Assembly: GCA_021199865.1 (NCBI GenBank)
Contig: JAJQHG010000141.1
Span: forward strand, 1-5,348
DNA length: 5,348 bases
Source of the DNA: Methanosphaera sp.
GTDB lineage: Archaea > Methanobacteriota > Methanobacteria > Methanobacteriales > Methanobacteriaceae
Reading direction: 5' to 3'
Positions 1 to 5,348 of the stretch are shown piece by piece. Position 1 is the stretch's first letter; each line of letters starts with the position of its first letter. The position numbers were made by a program, and so were the translations under genes. The notes beneath the pieces were generated by a model. That model saw only the letters and a program-made list of their open reading frames with translations. It was not told where the DNA came from and did no database searches.

Positions 1-180
1 ATGATAATCCATATACAGTTAATATATCAATTGTTTGTTAAGCTAATGTTAATGTTACCTGTTCATAAAAAATATAATTTAAAGACACTACATCAATAAT
101 AATAACATGTAAAGTATGATGTATGATCTGGAAAATAGGGGGGGATATGCTTAAAATGAAATTTTAATATTAACAACATG
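1..180. other. AT-rich intergenic stretch with no supported gene
   Basis: This stretch beyond the flavoprotein terminator shows no RNA gene, CRISPR or mobile-element signature. It holds a G7 run (138-144), a palindrome (151-167) and a TATA-like TTTAAATTATATTTTT on the minus strand (about 67-82) that could serve a leftward gene starting outside the window. Two plus-strand frames stay open from the left edge, one to a TAA at 97-99 and one to a TAA at 39-41. Either could be the tail of a convergent gene, but neither is convincing. Confidence 0.5.
151..167. repeat. Short perfect palindrome, TTAAAAT-GAA-ATTTTAA
   Basis: Seven-base arms around a three-base centre, just beyond the oligo-T terminator and next to a G7 run. 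In minus-strand RNA it would lie after the T tract, so it is not a stem for that terminator. It could be a weak operator or hairpin, or chance in AT-rich DNA. Confidence 0.4.
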
Positions 181-197
181 AAAAAAATTAAAAAAAA
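181..197 (-). terminator. Oligo-T terminator after the flavoprotein gene
   Basis: On the minus strand two T runs, T8 (197-190) and T7 (187-181), are separated by AA and begin about 21 nt after the TAA at 219. Archaeal RNA polymerase terminates at such U tracts without needing a stem. No comparable T run follows cfbD, ychF or the dehydrogenase-like gene, so this is the clearest transcript end in the window. Confidence 0.75.
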
Positions 198-218
198 GTA
201 AATGAGTGAGTATGTTAC

Positions 219-1721
219 TTATAGGAATCCTTGTTTTCTTAGAGATTGTGTGAAGCTTAAGTTAGATTTATTATTAGCCTGTGTTGATTCTGGTGTGTCC
301 TCTGCAGGTGTAGGGTTAGTCTCACTAGAAGCTTCTTCTTTGGATTGTGTATCTTGTGATTCACTGGTAACTTCTTCTTTGATGTCCAGTTTCTCAATCT
401 TTTCTAGACATTCTGTTGCTACTTGTGCTATTGGATCTATTACCATGGATACGGGTGGTGCATATGAGAATTCCATTGTTACTACATCACTACATTTTAG
501 TTTCTGTGTCATTATTGCTGTCATTGTATCTACACGTTCGGCTACAGCCTCCTGTCCAAACATTTGGCATCCGATTATTGTTCCATCTGTTTTTGCGATA
601 AGCTTTATGTGTAATGGTTTGCTTCCAGGATAGTATCTTGCCCTTGAGAGTGTATCTATACTACTTATTACTACATCTATTCCACGTTTTTCTGCTTCTT
701 GTTGTGTTATACCTACAGCTCCCATCTCCATTATACCTATCTGGGATACTGTGGAGTTTAGTACTGGTTTGAATGCTACATCATTACCTGTTAAGTGTTT
801 TGCTAGTATTATTCCACATCTAACAGCAGTTGTTCCTAGTGGTGATAATGTTACTTCACCAGTTATTGCATCTGTTACCTCAATACAGTCACCTATTGCA
901 TACACATTTTCAACAGAGGTCTCCATATAATCATTTACCTTGATTGCAAACTTACCTAGTTCACAGCCTATACTTTCAGCTAGCTCTGTTTGAGGTCTTA
1001 CACCTGTGGAGAGTATTACCATATCTGCTGGTTGTTCAACTCCATCTATTGTTACACTTTCAACCTTATTTGTTCCATTTATGGATTCTACAGCAGAACC
1101 TGTGAGTATCTTAATGTTCTTATCTTGTAGGTGATCACGGAACTTATCAGACATTTCCTGATCAAATGATCTTGGGAATAATTGTGGCATCATCTCAGCA
1201 ATTGTTACTTCTAAGCCTTTGTATGCTAGTTCTGATCCTAACTCTAATCCAATTGCTCCTCCACCAACTAGTACTACTTTCTCTGATTTTTTTGCATATT
1301 CTAATATTTTCTGGCCATCCTCTACTGTTCTTACCTTAAATACTCCCTCAAGGTCTTTTCCTGGTATTGGTGGTATTAATGGTTTTCCACCTGTTGCTAT
1401 TACTAGTTTATCATACTTAACGTATTGTTGATCACCATTTCTTGTCTCATATAATAATTGTGTATTATCATGATCTATTTCTTTGACTGTAGTCTCTGTC
1501 ATTATACGGATATTCTTCTTTAGGTATTCTCCTGGCTTGTGCATTATTATATCATCAAACTTCTCTATGTGTCCTCCTATTACGTAGGGAATTGCACATG
1601 GAGAGTATGCAACATTCTTCTGTGTTGTGAATACTATTATCTGGGATTCTTCATCATATTTTCTTATGTTTGATGCAGCAGTTAATCCGGATGCTCCACC
1701 ACCAATTATTACTATGTTCAC
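219..1721 (-). CDS. FAD-dependent pyridine nucleotide-disulfide oxidoreductase, CoA-disulfide reductase / NADH oxidase family
   Basis: 500 residues. It opens with an FAD-binding loop GGGASG at 7-12 and a single redox cysteine, Cys42, in YSPCAIPYVIGG, the family's active-site motif. An ATGG element follows at 109-112, a second dinucleotide loop GGGAIG at 153-158, with Glu176 ending the next strand (favours NADH, inference), and YAIGDC at 274-279 contacting FAD. The C-terminal dimerisation domain ends near 445. Position 10 is Ala rather than the His of peroxidase-like NADH oxidases. RYYPG at 362-366 and YAPP at 420-423 match the two tyrosines reported for CoA-disulfide reductase, so reduction of a CoA-type disulfide or polysulfide fits better than oxygen reduction; the substrate is unproven. 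Residues about 447-487 form an acidic Ser/Thr/Pro-rich tail. The start is GTG at 1721, preceded by AGGTGA 5 nt upstream and placing the FAD loop at the very N-terminus. It lies 77-78 bp after cfbD and may have its own promoter. Confidence 0.92.
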   Translation of the reverse strand: MNIVIIGGGASGLTAASNIRKYDEESQIIVFTTQKNVAYSPCAIPYVIGGHIEKFDDIIMHKPGEYLKKNIRIMTETTVKEIDHDNTQLLYETRNGDQQYVKYDKLVIATGGKPLIPPIPGKDLEGVFKVRTVEDGQKILEYAKKSEKVVLVGGGAIGLELGSELAYKGLEVTIAEMMPQLFPRSFDQEMSDKFRDHLQDKNIKILTGSAVESINGTNKVESVTIDGVEQPADMVILSTGVRPQTELAESIGCELGKFAIKVNDYMETSVENVYAIGDCIEVTDAITGEVTLSPLGTTAVRCGIILAKHLTGNDVAFKPVLNSTVSQIGIMEMGAVGITQQEAEKRGIDVVISSIDTLSRARYYPGSKPLHIKLIAKTDGTIIGCQMFGQEAVAERVDTMTAIMTQKLKCSDVVTMEFSYAPPVSMVIDPIAQVATECLEKIEKLDIKEEVTSESQDTQSKEEASSETNPTPAEDTPESTQANNKSNLSFTQSLRKQGFL

Positions 1722-1726
1722 TCATT

Positions 1727-1732
1727 TCACCT
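1727..1732 (-). promoter_or_regulatory. Ribosome binding site deciding the GTG start
   Basis: AGGTGA on the minus strand, 5 nt before the GTG at 1721. An ATG between them (1725-1723) is in another frame and gives no family-like protein, so the GTG is the likely initiator. Confidence 0.8.
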
Positions 1733-1768
1733 TAGACTTATCTATGTAAATATTTATGGATTTTATTT

Positions 1769-1780
1769 CTTTTATATTTT
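1769..1780 (-). promoter_or_regulatory. Possible archaeal TATA box for the flavoprotein gene
   Basis: AAAATATAAAAG on the minus strand, about 50 nt upstream of the GTG. With the usual archaeal TATA-to-start distance of about 25 nt, transcription would begin near 1750 and leave a short leader carrying the ribosome binding site. The whole gap is AT-rich, so a chance match is possible. Confidence 0.4.
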
Positions 1781-1800
1781 AGTTAATAATATTAGTTAAT
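1779..1800. repeat. Direct repeat of TTAGTTAAT in the cfbD-flavoprotein gap
   Basis: Two exact 9-bp copies (1779-1787 and 1792-1800) start 13 bp apart and lie just upstream of the proposed TATA box on the minus strand. The second copy runs into the cfbD stop codon. The position suits an activator site for the flavoprotein gene, but with such AT-rich sequence this is suggestive only. Confidence 0.4.
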
Positions 1801-2864
1801 TATTCTAGTAGTCCCCTGATTGTCTGGGCAAATTCTGATTCAACTATGCTTTTTGCTCCAAGTGTCTTTGAGTGTGCATCTAGTTCTGTTACAACCATAT
1901 CAAAGCCCATATCTCTTAGTGGTTCAACTAGTCTTGGACCATCAGTTAAGGCTATAGTTTCCCCTGGTACTTTGGAGACATCCACAGCATGTGGCACACC
2001 TAGTATTATTGTTAAGTCACTATTAAGGTGTGATAATTCTTCCTCAGCTTTCTGGCCTGTGACGGGGTATTCATCTAGTCCACCAGTAGTATAATCAATA
2101 CTCTGGGAGATACTCTTATTTACCTCCACTGCATGCTGTCTAATATATGGTAGTCCTATTGATTCATCAGTATTAGCAATATATACTGGCTTGTTATCAG
2201 GGTAGTATTTAGCCCAATCAATAGTCATTATATCAGCAAAGAGGTAGCTTGTCTCCTTCTTTGCATTTAGTACTATTGATACCTTCTTACCTTCATCTAG
2301 TGCTTCTAGTATTCTTTTTGCTACTACTACCTTGTTATCTCCATAGTCTGGCTTAATATATTCTCCTTTAGCCATTCCACGAGTCTTTTCCAGGTTTGTT
2401 GCCTCTTCTAGCATATGAGTTTGTCTTTCAACTTCTTCATCACTTATTATTCCTACACTGTTTGCAGCTTTTAGTGTTGATATTGCTCCAGCTGTATTGT
2501 TTCCATCACCATATCCACCATGGGTTTCTACTACTATTATGTTAGCATCAATATCCACTTCTTTTGCTGCACTCTTCATGTTCTCTCCTATTATCATACT
2601 TGCACATGTTCCAACAACACCTATGTTCTTTGGGCTGAATGCCTCATATACTTCATTAATTGTTGATACTAATCTTTCCTTTGCACCGAATATGAAGTCA
2701 TTTTCTGTCATTGCTGTTGTTATTACACGTACTCCTTCATCCTCTAGGAGTCTTGAGGTTCTAAAGCAGCACCCTGATGGTCCATGCATAATTATTACTT
2801 CTACTCCAAGGTCTCTTAGAGTATATAGTGCTGCAGCTATTGGACTTGGTCTTGGATGAATCAT
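1800..2864 (-). CDS. cfbD: Ni-sirohydrochlorin a,c-diamide reductive cyclase catalytic subunit CfbD (NifD-like, methanogenesis marker 13)
   Basis: 354 residues, a nitrogenase-component-1-like protein. With the NifH-like ATPase CfbC it carries out the ATP-dependent six-electron reduction and ring closure that turns Ni-sirohydrochlorin a,c-diamide into 15,17(3)-seco-F430-17(3)-acid, the step before CfbE forms coenzyme F430 for methyl-coenzyme M reductase (established pathway). Visible marks are MIHPRPSP at the start, HGPSGCCFRT at 27-36 (NifD-type first cluster Cys), TAMTENDFIFGAKERL at 50-65 (the 'E.D.vFG...L' element) and GTCASMIIGEN at 85-95 (the 'CP..liGddi' element). The only cysteines are 32, 33 and 87, so cluster ligands must come from these. 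The protein is far shorter than NifD and lacks the FeMo-cofactor ligands. The ATG sits inside the preceding gene's end (ATGA) with AGGAGG 7 nt upstream, so translation is probably coupled. Neither cfbC nor cfbE is in the window. The stop TAA is at 1800-1802. Confidence 0.93.
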   Translation of the reverse strand: MIHPRPSPIAAALYTLRDLGVEVIIMHGPSGCCFRTSRLLEDEGVRVITTAMTENDFIFGAKERLVSTINEVYEAFSPKNIGVVGTCASMIIGENMKSAAKEVDIDANIIVVETHGGYGDGNNTAGAISTLKAANSVGIISDEEVERQTHMLEEATNLEKTRGMAKGEYIKPDYGDNKVVVAKRILEALDEGKKVSIVLNAKKETSYLFADIMTIDWAKYYPDNKPVYIANTDESIGLPYIRQHAVEVNKSISQSIDYTTGGLDEYPVTGQKAEEELSHLNSDLTIILGVPHAVDVSKVPGETIALTDGPRLVEPLRDMGFDMVVTELDAHSKTLGAKSIVESEFAQTIRGLLE

Positions 2865-4021
2865 AACATTTCCTCCTTTTTTAGTCTATATTGTCCTACA
2901 CTACTATACTCCTTATTGCTAAAGGCATCAGTATTTAGGAGTGGTAGTGCTGTTATAATAACTTTCTCTACACGTTCTGGGTCTATAGCACGATATTCTG
3001 GTTTATCAGCCATGATAATTATACAGTCAGAATTATATGCTTCATCTAATGTGATCTTCTTAGCACCATGTTTTTCTATTATATCTGGGGATACTGCATC
3101 ATCATGTACCCATACTTCCACATCTCTTTTTACAAAGTCATCTACTAGTGTAAGTGATACATTATCATCTTCTACTAGTTTATCATCATCTGTTAGGCCT
3201 AATATTGCAACGGTTGTCTCAAACATTGCCAGGTGTTCTTTTAGATATAATTCCTTCTCTGCCATGTATGCTATATGGTATGCTACATAGTCATTTGTAC
3301 TGCGTGTAGTCTCTGATAACTGTGATGCTTCACCATATTCATCAGCTAGACTCATAATCTCCTTGGATCCACGTATAGTATCACAGTCCAGTACTGGTTG
3401 TGGATATAATAAATTTACATCACTACTAGTGTTAGCTAGGTCTATAGAGTCAATAAGGTCAACTGTTAATGCCTCTGAGAGTATTGCTAACTGGTTTGAC
3501 AGAGCTATGAGTGTATCCTTATATGCACTTTGTAGCATGCATACAGCCTCAGCACTCTGTATATTACTTGCAACCCTTATGTTATCACCTAAAGGTTCAT
3601 ATAGCCTTGTTATATAATCTTTGGAGTACTCATTAGTGGCTGCGATTACCCTTGTATCATCTGTTATCATTGTGGTGTATGCCATGTTAATATCCTTAAT
3701 CATGTCATATCCATCTATAATTTTAGATAACTTGTAGACTGTTCGTGGTGGTACTTTAGAGTCAATGATAAATAGGCAGTCTTCACGTACCACATCTTTT
3801 ATATTTGTACATGCATCAGTTAGAGGTGTAATATCATAGTCTGCATCAACTATACAGTTATGTGTGAATAGGATAACTGTCTCATCACTAAAGATATTCT
3901 TATCACTGCTTTTTTCTAGTTTTGTGTTAATAGTATTCTCTTCATCATATACTATTGTTTCAGAGGGTAGGAAGTCCTCATATAATTGCATGTTTGTATC
4001 ACTGTCTGGATAGATAATCAT
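2861..4021 (-). CDS. Degenerate UDP-glucose/GDP-mannose dehydrogenase-like protein, probably non-catalytic
   Basis: 386 residues; no specific gene name is recognised. The line of conserved positions follows the nucleotide-sugar dehydrogenase family. Residues 47-95 (ETVILFTH, then IIDSKVPPRTV) resemble the 'aDvviiavpTP' strand and the 'ESTvpPGT' motif. RVIAATNEYS at 124-133 resembles the 'RvvGG' strand. AEAVCMLQSAYKD at 157-169 and IALSNQLA at 172-179 match the 'AEavKLaeNtfRDvniAlaNE' helix. VAILGL at 271-276 and VEVWVHDD at 301-308 match the C-terminal Rossmann domain, and SDCIIIMADKPEYR at 331-344 its late strand. The enzyme features are lost: there is no N-terminal GxGxxG loop (the protein is about 40 residues short there), the helix Lys is Cys161 and its Asn is Ser165, and the GFGG-Cys loop is replaced by PQPVLDC (Cys213). 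The start is firm: AGGTGAT lies 5 nt upstream, and only 10 bp separate it from ychF. The end overlaps cfbD by ATGA. The fold assignment is by eye; a scaffold or regulatory role is inference. Confidence 0.85.
   Translation of the reverse strand: MIIYPDSDTNMQLYEDFLPSETIVYDEENTINTKLEKSSDKNIFSDETVILFTHNCIVDADYDITPLTDACTNIKDVVREDCLFIIDSKVPPRTVYKLSKIIDGYDMIKDINMAYTTMITDDTRVIAATNEYSKDYITRLYEPLGDNIRVASNIQSAEAVCMLQSAYKDTLIALSNQLAILSEALTVDLIDSIDLANTSSDVNLLYPQPVLDCDTIRGSKEIMSLADEYGEASQLSETTRSTNDYVAYHIAYMAEKELYLKEHLAMFETTVAILGLTDDDKLVEDDNVSLTLVDDFVKRDVEVWVHDDAVSPDIIEKHGAKKITLDEAYNSDCIIIMADKPEYRAIDPERVEKVIITALPLLNTDAFSNKEYSSVGQYRLKKEEML
2872..2877 (-). promoter_or_regulatory. Ribosome binding site of cfbD inside the preceding gene
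   Basis: AGGAGG on the minus strand, 7 nt before the ATG at 2864. It encodes part of the Lys-Glu-Glu near the C-terminus of the dehydrogenase-like protein. Together with the ATGA overlap at 2861-2864 it fixes the cfbD start. Confidence 0.85.
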
Positions 4022-4026
4022 GTGTT

Positions 4027-4033
4027 ATCACCT
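4027..4033 (-). promoter_or_regulatory. Shine-Dalgarno site overlapping the ychF stop codon
   Basis: AGGTGAT on the minus strand, a seven-base match to the anti-SD complement AGGAGGTGAT, ending 5 nt before the ATG at 4021. The ychF stop TAG (4034-4032) shares its AG with the site, so a ribosome terminating on ychF sits directly on the next gene's binding site. This supports translational coupling or reinitiation. Confidence 0.8.
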
Positions 4034-5222
4034 ACTTGTTTGAGATTATACTTATTATATCAGATTGTTCGAGGACTTGTTCACTGGAGATCTTCATATT
4101 CTTTCTTGCATCAATTGCATGGGTAAAGCCCTCACCAATATCTGTGTGTATACAGTATGCTAAGTCTCTAGGATTAGATCCATGAGGTATTAGTAGTGCA
4201 TCAGGTAGAATATTACCCTTCTGATCAGAATACTTATGCTCATCCTCAACAGGATAAACAACTATCTGGTCAAGTAACTCATATACTGCCCTGTTAAGTG
4301 TCTGTTGTATACCTGTTGATCCATACTTCTTTAACACATTAGTATCAATATATTCTAGTGCCATCCTCTGCTTATCCTTAAGCTTAGATTCATCAAGTAC
4401 CTCGAAGTGATCCTCACCAGAAACATAATCTATTAATCCTGTACTTCTAGCATTAACTAGTGCTAACTCTGACTCTGCACTTGTAGGTATAACCTTATCA
4501 TACTCCTCTTGGAGTCGTCTAATATTCTCTTCAGCCTCTGGTGTATCCATCTTGTTTGCAACAATAATTATTGGCTTAGAAATCTCAAGTAGTTTATCAA
4601 GGAATCTTAGGATATCATCCTTCTCCCATTTATCATAGTTATCATCCATGATACGCTCTGCTTCTATTACATCATCAATTGTTATACCAACACCTGTTAG
4701 TTGCTCGGATATTACCTTTGCAAAGTTTAGGTGTTCACTCATAACCTTCCTTATAAGTCTTGGCCAGTTACGTTGAAGTATAGAGTATACCCACATGGTG
4801 ATCTCTTCTCTAAGGAAGTTAACATCATCTAGTGGATCATGACTCCCAGGATCACAGGGGTTTCCCTCCTCATCAGTAGATCCTGATGCATCAATAATAT
4901 GTATTAGAGCTCTTGCCTGACTTAAATCATCAAGAAACTTGTTTCCTAGTCCCTTACCCTCATATGCACCAGGTACTAATCCTGCTACATCAATTAGTTC
5001 TACTGGTATGTAACGTGTTCCATCAACACATTTACCTGTACGTGGATTACATGTAACTCCTAATTCACCACATGGACACTCGGCTGTAATGTATGCTACA
5101 GCTGTATTTACATCAATTGTTGTGAATGGATAGTTTGCTACTTCTGCTTGTGATAATGTTGCAGAATTAAAGAATGATGATTTTCCTACATTTGGTTTTC
5201 CTGTAACTGCTATTTGCAACAT
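4032..5222 (-). CDS. ychF: Archaeal YchF-type (Obg-related) GTPase with TGS domain
   Basis: A 396-residue P-loop GTPase of the Obg/YchF group, a translation-associated cytosolic family that binds ribosomes. Visible motifs are G1 GKPNVGKS at residues 8-15, a switch I region YPFTT at 31-35, G3 DVAG at 78-81 followed by LVPGAYEGKGLGNKF, G4 NKMD at 223-226 and a TSAES G5-like motif at 247-251. A helical insertion spans about 115-215, and a C-terminal TGS domain about 320-395. The classical NKMD suggests GTP use, unlike bacterial YchF and human OLA1, which have an altered G4 and prefer ATP (family knowledge). Four cysteines (49, 51, 58, 65) lie between switch I and G3 and could bind a metal. I chose the ATG at 5222 over the in-frame ATG at 5240: the family begins MLQIAVTGKPN-like, and a GAGGAG site lies 10 nt upstream of 5222, whereas the longer start has none. 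It is the first gene of a tight three-gene run. Its exact cellular role is not shown by the sequence. Confidence 0.95.
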   Translation of the reverse strand: MLQIAVTGKPNVGKSSFFNSATLSQAEVANYPFTTIDVNTAVAYITAECPCGELGVTCNPRTGKCVDGTRYIPVELIDVAGLVPGAYEGKGLGNKFLDDLSQARALIHIIDASGSTDEEGNPCDPGSHDPLDDVNFLREEITMWVYSILQRNWPRLIRKVMSEHLNFAKVISEQLTGVGITIDDVIEAERIMDDNYDKWEKDDILRFLDKLLEISKPIIIVANKMDTPEAEENIRRLQEEYDKVIPTSAESELALVNARSTGLIDYVSGEDHFEVLDESKLKDKQRMALEYIDTNVLKKYGSTGIQQTLNRAVYELLDQIVVYPVEDEHKYSDQKGNILPDALLIPHGSNPRDLAYCIHTDIGEGFTHAIDARKNMKISSEQVLEQSDIISIISNK

Positions 5223-5232
5223 GATATTTTTA

Positions 5233-5238
5233 CTCCTC
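5233..5238 (-). promoter_or_regulatory. Ribosome binding site deciding the ychF start
   Basis: GAGGAG on the minus strand, 10 nt upstream of the ATG at 5222. It lies inside the first codons of the alternative start at 5240, which itself has only AT-rich sequence upstream. This is the main argument for the shorter YchF. Confidence 0.7.
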
Positions 5239-5271
5239 ATTAATATTTTAATAAAATAGTGTATTGTTCAA

Positions 5272-5300
5272 AAATATTTATTGATTAAGAATTAATATAA
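5272..5300 (-). promoter_or_regulatory. Possible TATA box region for the ychF operon
   Basis: Two TATA-like boxes lie on the minus strand, AAATATTT (5279-5272) and TTATATTA (5300-5293). They would place transcription starts near 5250 or 5270, giving leaders of roughly 30-50 nt before the ATG at 5222. I cannot choose between them, and the surrounding sequence is so AT-rich that either could be chance. Confidence 0.35.
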
Positions 5301-5315
5301 TAGTCTAAAATAAAT

Positions 5316-5348
5316 GATTTAGATTGCTCTATTTTATAAGATTTAGAT
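5316..5348. repeat. Direct repeat of GATTTAGAT upstream of the ychF operon
   Basis: Two exact 9-bp copies at 5316-5324 and 5340-5348, 24 bp apart, the second ending at the window edge. The first also forms a 6-bp inverted repeat with TCTAAA at 5304-5309. They may be upstream control sequence or part of a neighbouring coding region cut by the edge. Confidence 0.3.

Noticed and set aside
1..99. Plus-strand frame beginning ATG at the first base and ending TAA at 97-99
   Set aside because: No upstream sequence is available to judge a start, it has no recognisable motif, and another frame is also open from the edge to 41; chance cannot be excluded.
110..140. Possible C/D box sRNA, from ATGATGTATGATCTG
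   Set aside because: There is a C-box-like stretch but no proper D box or paired C'/D' boxes at suitable spacing.
202..633. Plus-strand open frame of 143 codons
   Set aside because: It lies antisense to the flavoprotein C-terminus. The translation is Ser/Val/Cys-rich with no family pattern, the product of reverse-reading the tail codons.
2497..2859. Plus-strand open frame of 120 codons
   Set aside because: It is the complement of the highly conserved N-terminal half of cfbD, a shadow of that gene's codon use.
2856..3290. Plus-strand open frame of 144 codons
   Set aside because: It is antisense to the dehydrogenase-like gene, very Ser/Thr-rich and without recognisable motifs; the minus-strand protein shows clear conserved features.
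2861..4021. Identification of the dehydrogenase-like gene as cfbE (coenzyme F430 synthase), expected near cfbD
   Set aside because: CfbE is a Mur-ligase-type ATP enzyme with a GTNGKT-like P-loop. No such motif is present, and the sequence follows the nucleotide-sugar dehydrogenase pattern instead.
5223..5240. Six-residue N-terminal extension of YchF (start at 5240)
   Set aside because: There is no ribosome binding site before it, and its codons contain the GAGGAG site for the internal ATG, where the family's N-terminus normally begins.
5285..5347. Minus-strand frame open from the right edge, 20 codons ending in TAA, possible tail of an upstream gene
   Set aside because: It is too short to judge in AT-rich DNA, although its composition is protein-like; flanking sequence would settle it.

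Overview
The window looks like a piece of an AT-rich methanogen chromosome, most likely Methanobacteriaceae (Methanosphaera or Methanobrevibacter type). The reasons are a gene for CfbD, the catalytic subunit of coenzyme F430 biosynthesis, which is restricted to methanogens and relatives; an archaeal-type YchF GTPase; Shine-Dalgarno sites matching AGGAGGTGAT; TATA-like AT boxes instead of -35/-10 promoters; and an oligo-T terminator without a stem. The genus is an inference from composition.

All four convincing genes lie on the minus strand, so transcription runs from high to low coordinates. From the right: 5223-5348 is an AT-rich leader with TATA-like boxes. Then come ychF (4032-5222), a degenerate nucleotide-sugar-dehydrogenase-like gene (2861-4021) and cfbD (1800-2864). 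These three are packed as an operon: 10 bp separate the first two, and the second overlaps cfbD by 4 bp (ATGA). After a 77-78 bp AT-rich gap with a possible TATA box and a 9-bp direct repeat comes a GTG-started flavoprotein gene of the CoA-disulfide reductase / NADH oxidase family (219-1721). It ends about 20 bp before a double oligo-T tract (181-197). Positions 1-180 hold no gene I can support, only a G7 run and a short palindrome.

Functionally, CfbD supplies the catalytic half of Ni-sirohydrochlorin a,c-diamide reductive cyclase. Its reductase partner CfbC and the Mur-ligase-like CfbE are not in the window. The position just upstream of and translationally coupled to cfbD is held by a protein that keeps the fold signature of UDP-glucose/GDP-mannose dehydrogenases but has lost the N-terminal NAD loop and the catalytic Lys and Asn. 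That is the most unusual item here: an apparently catalytically dead dehydrogenase homologue co-produced with an F430 enzyme. The flavoprotein downstream may be a separate thiol/disulfide or polysulfide redox gene, although no clear terminator separates it from cfbD.
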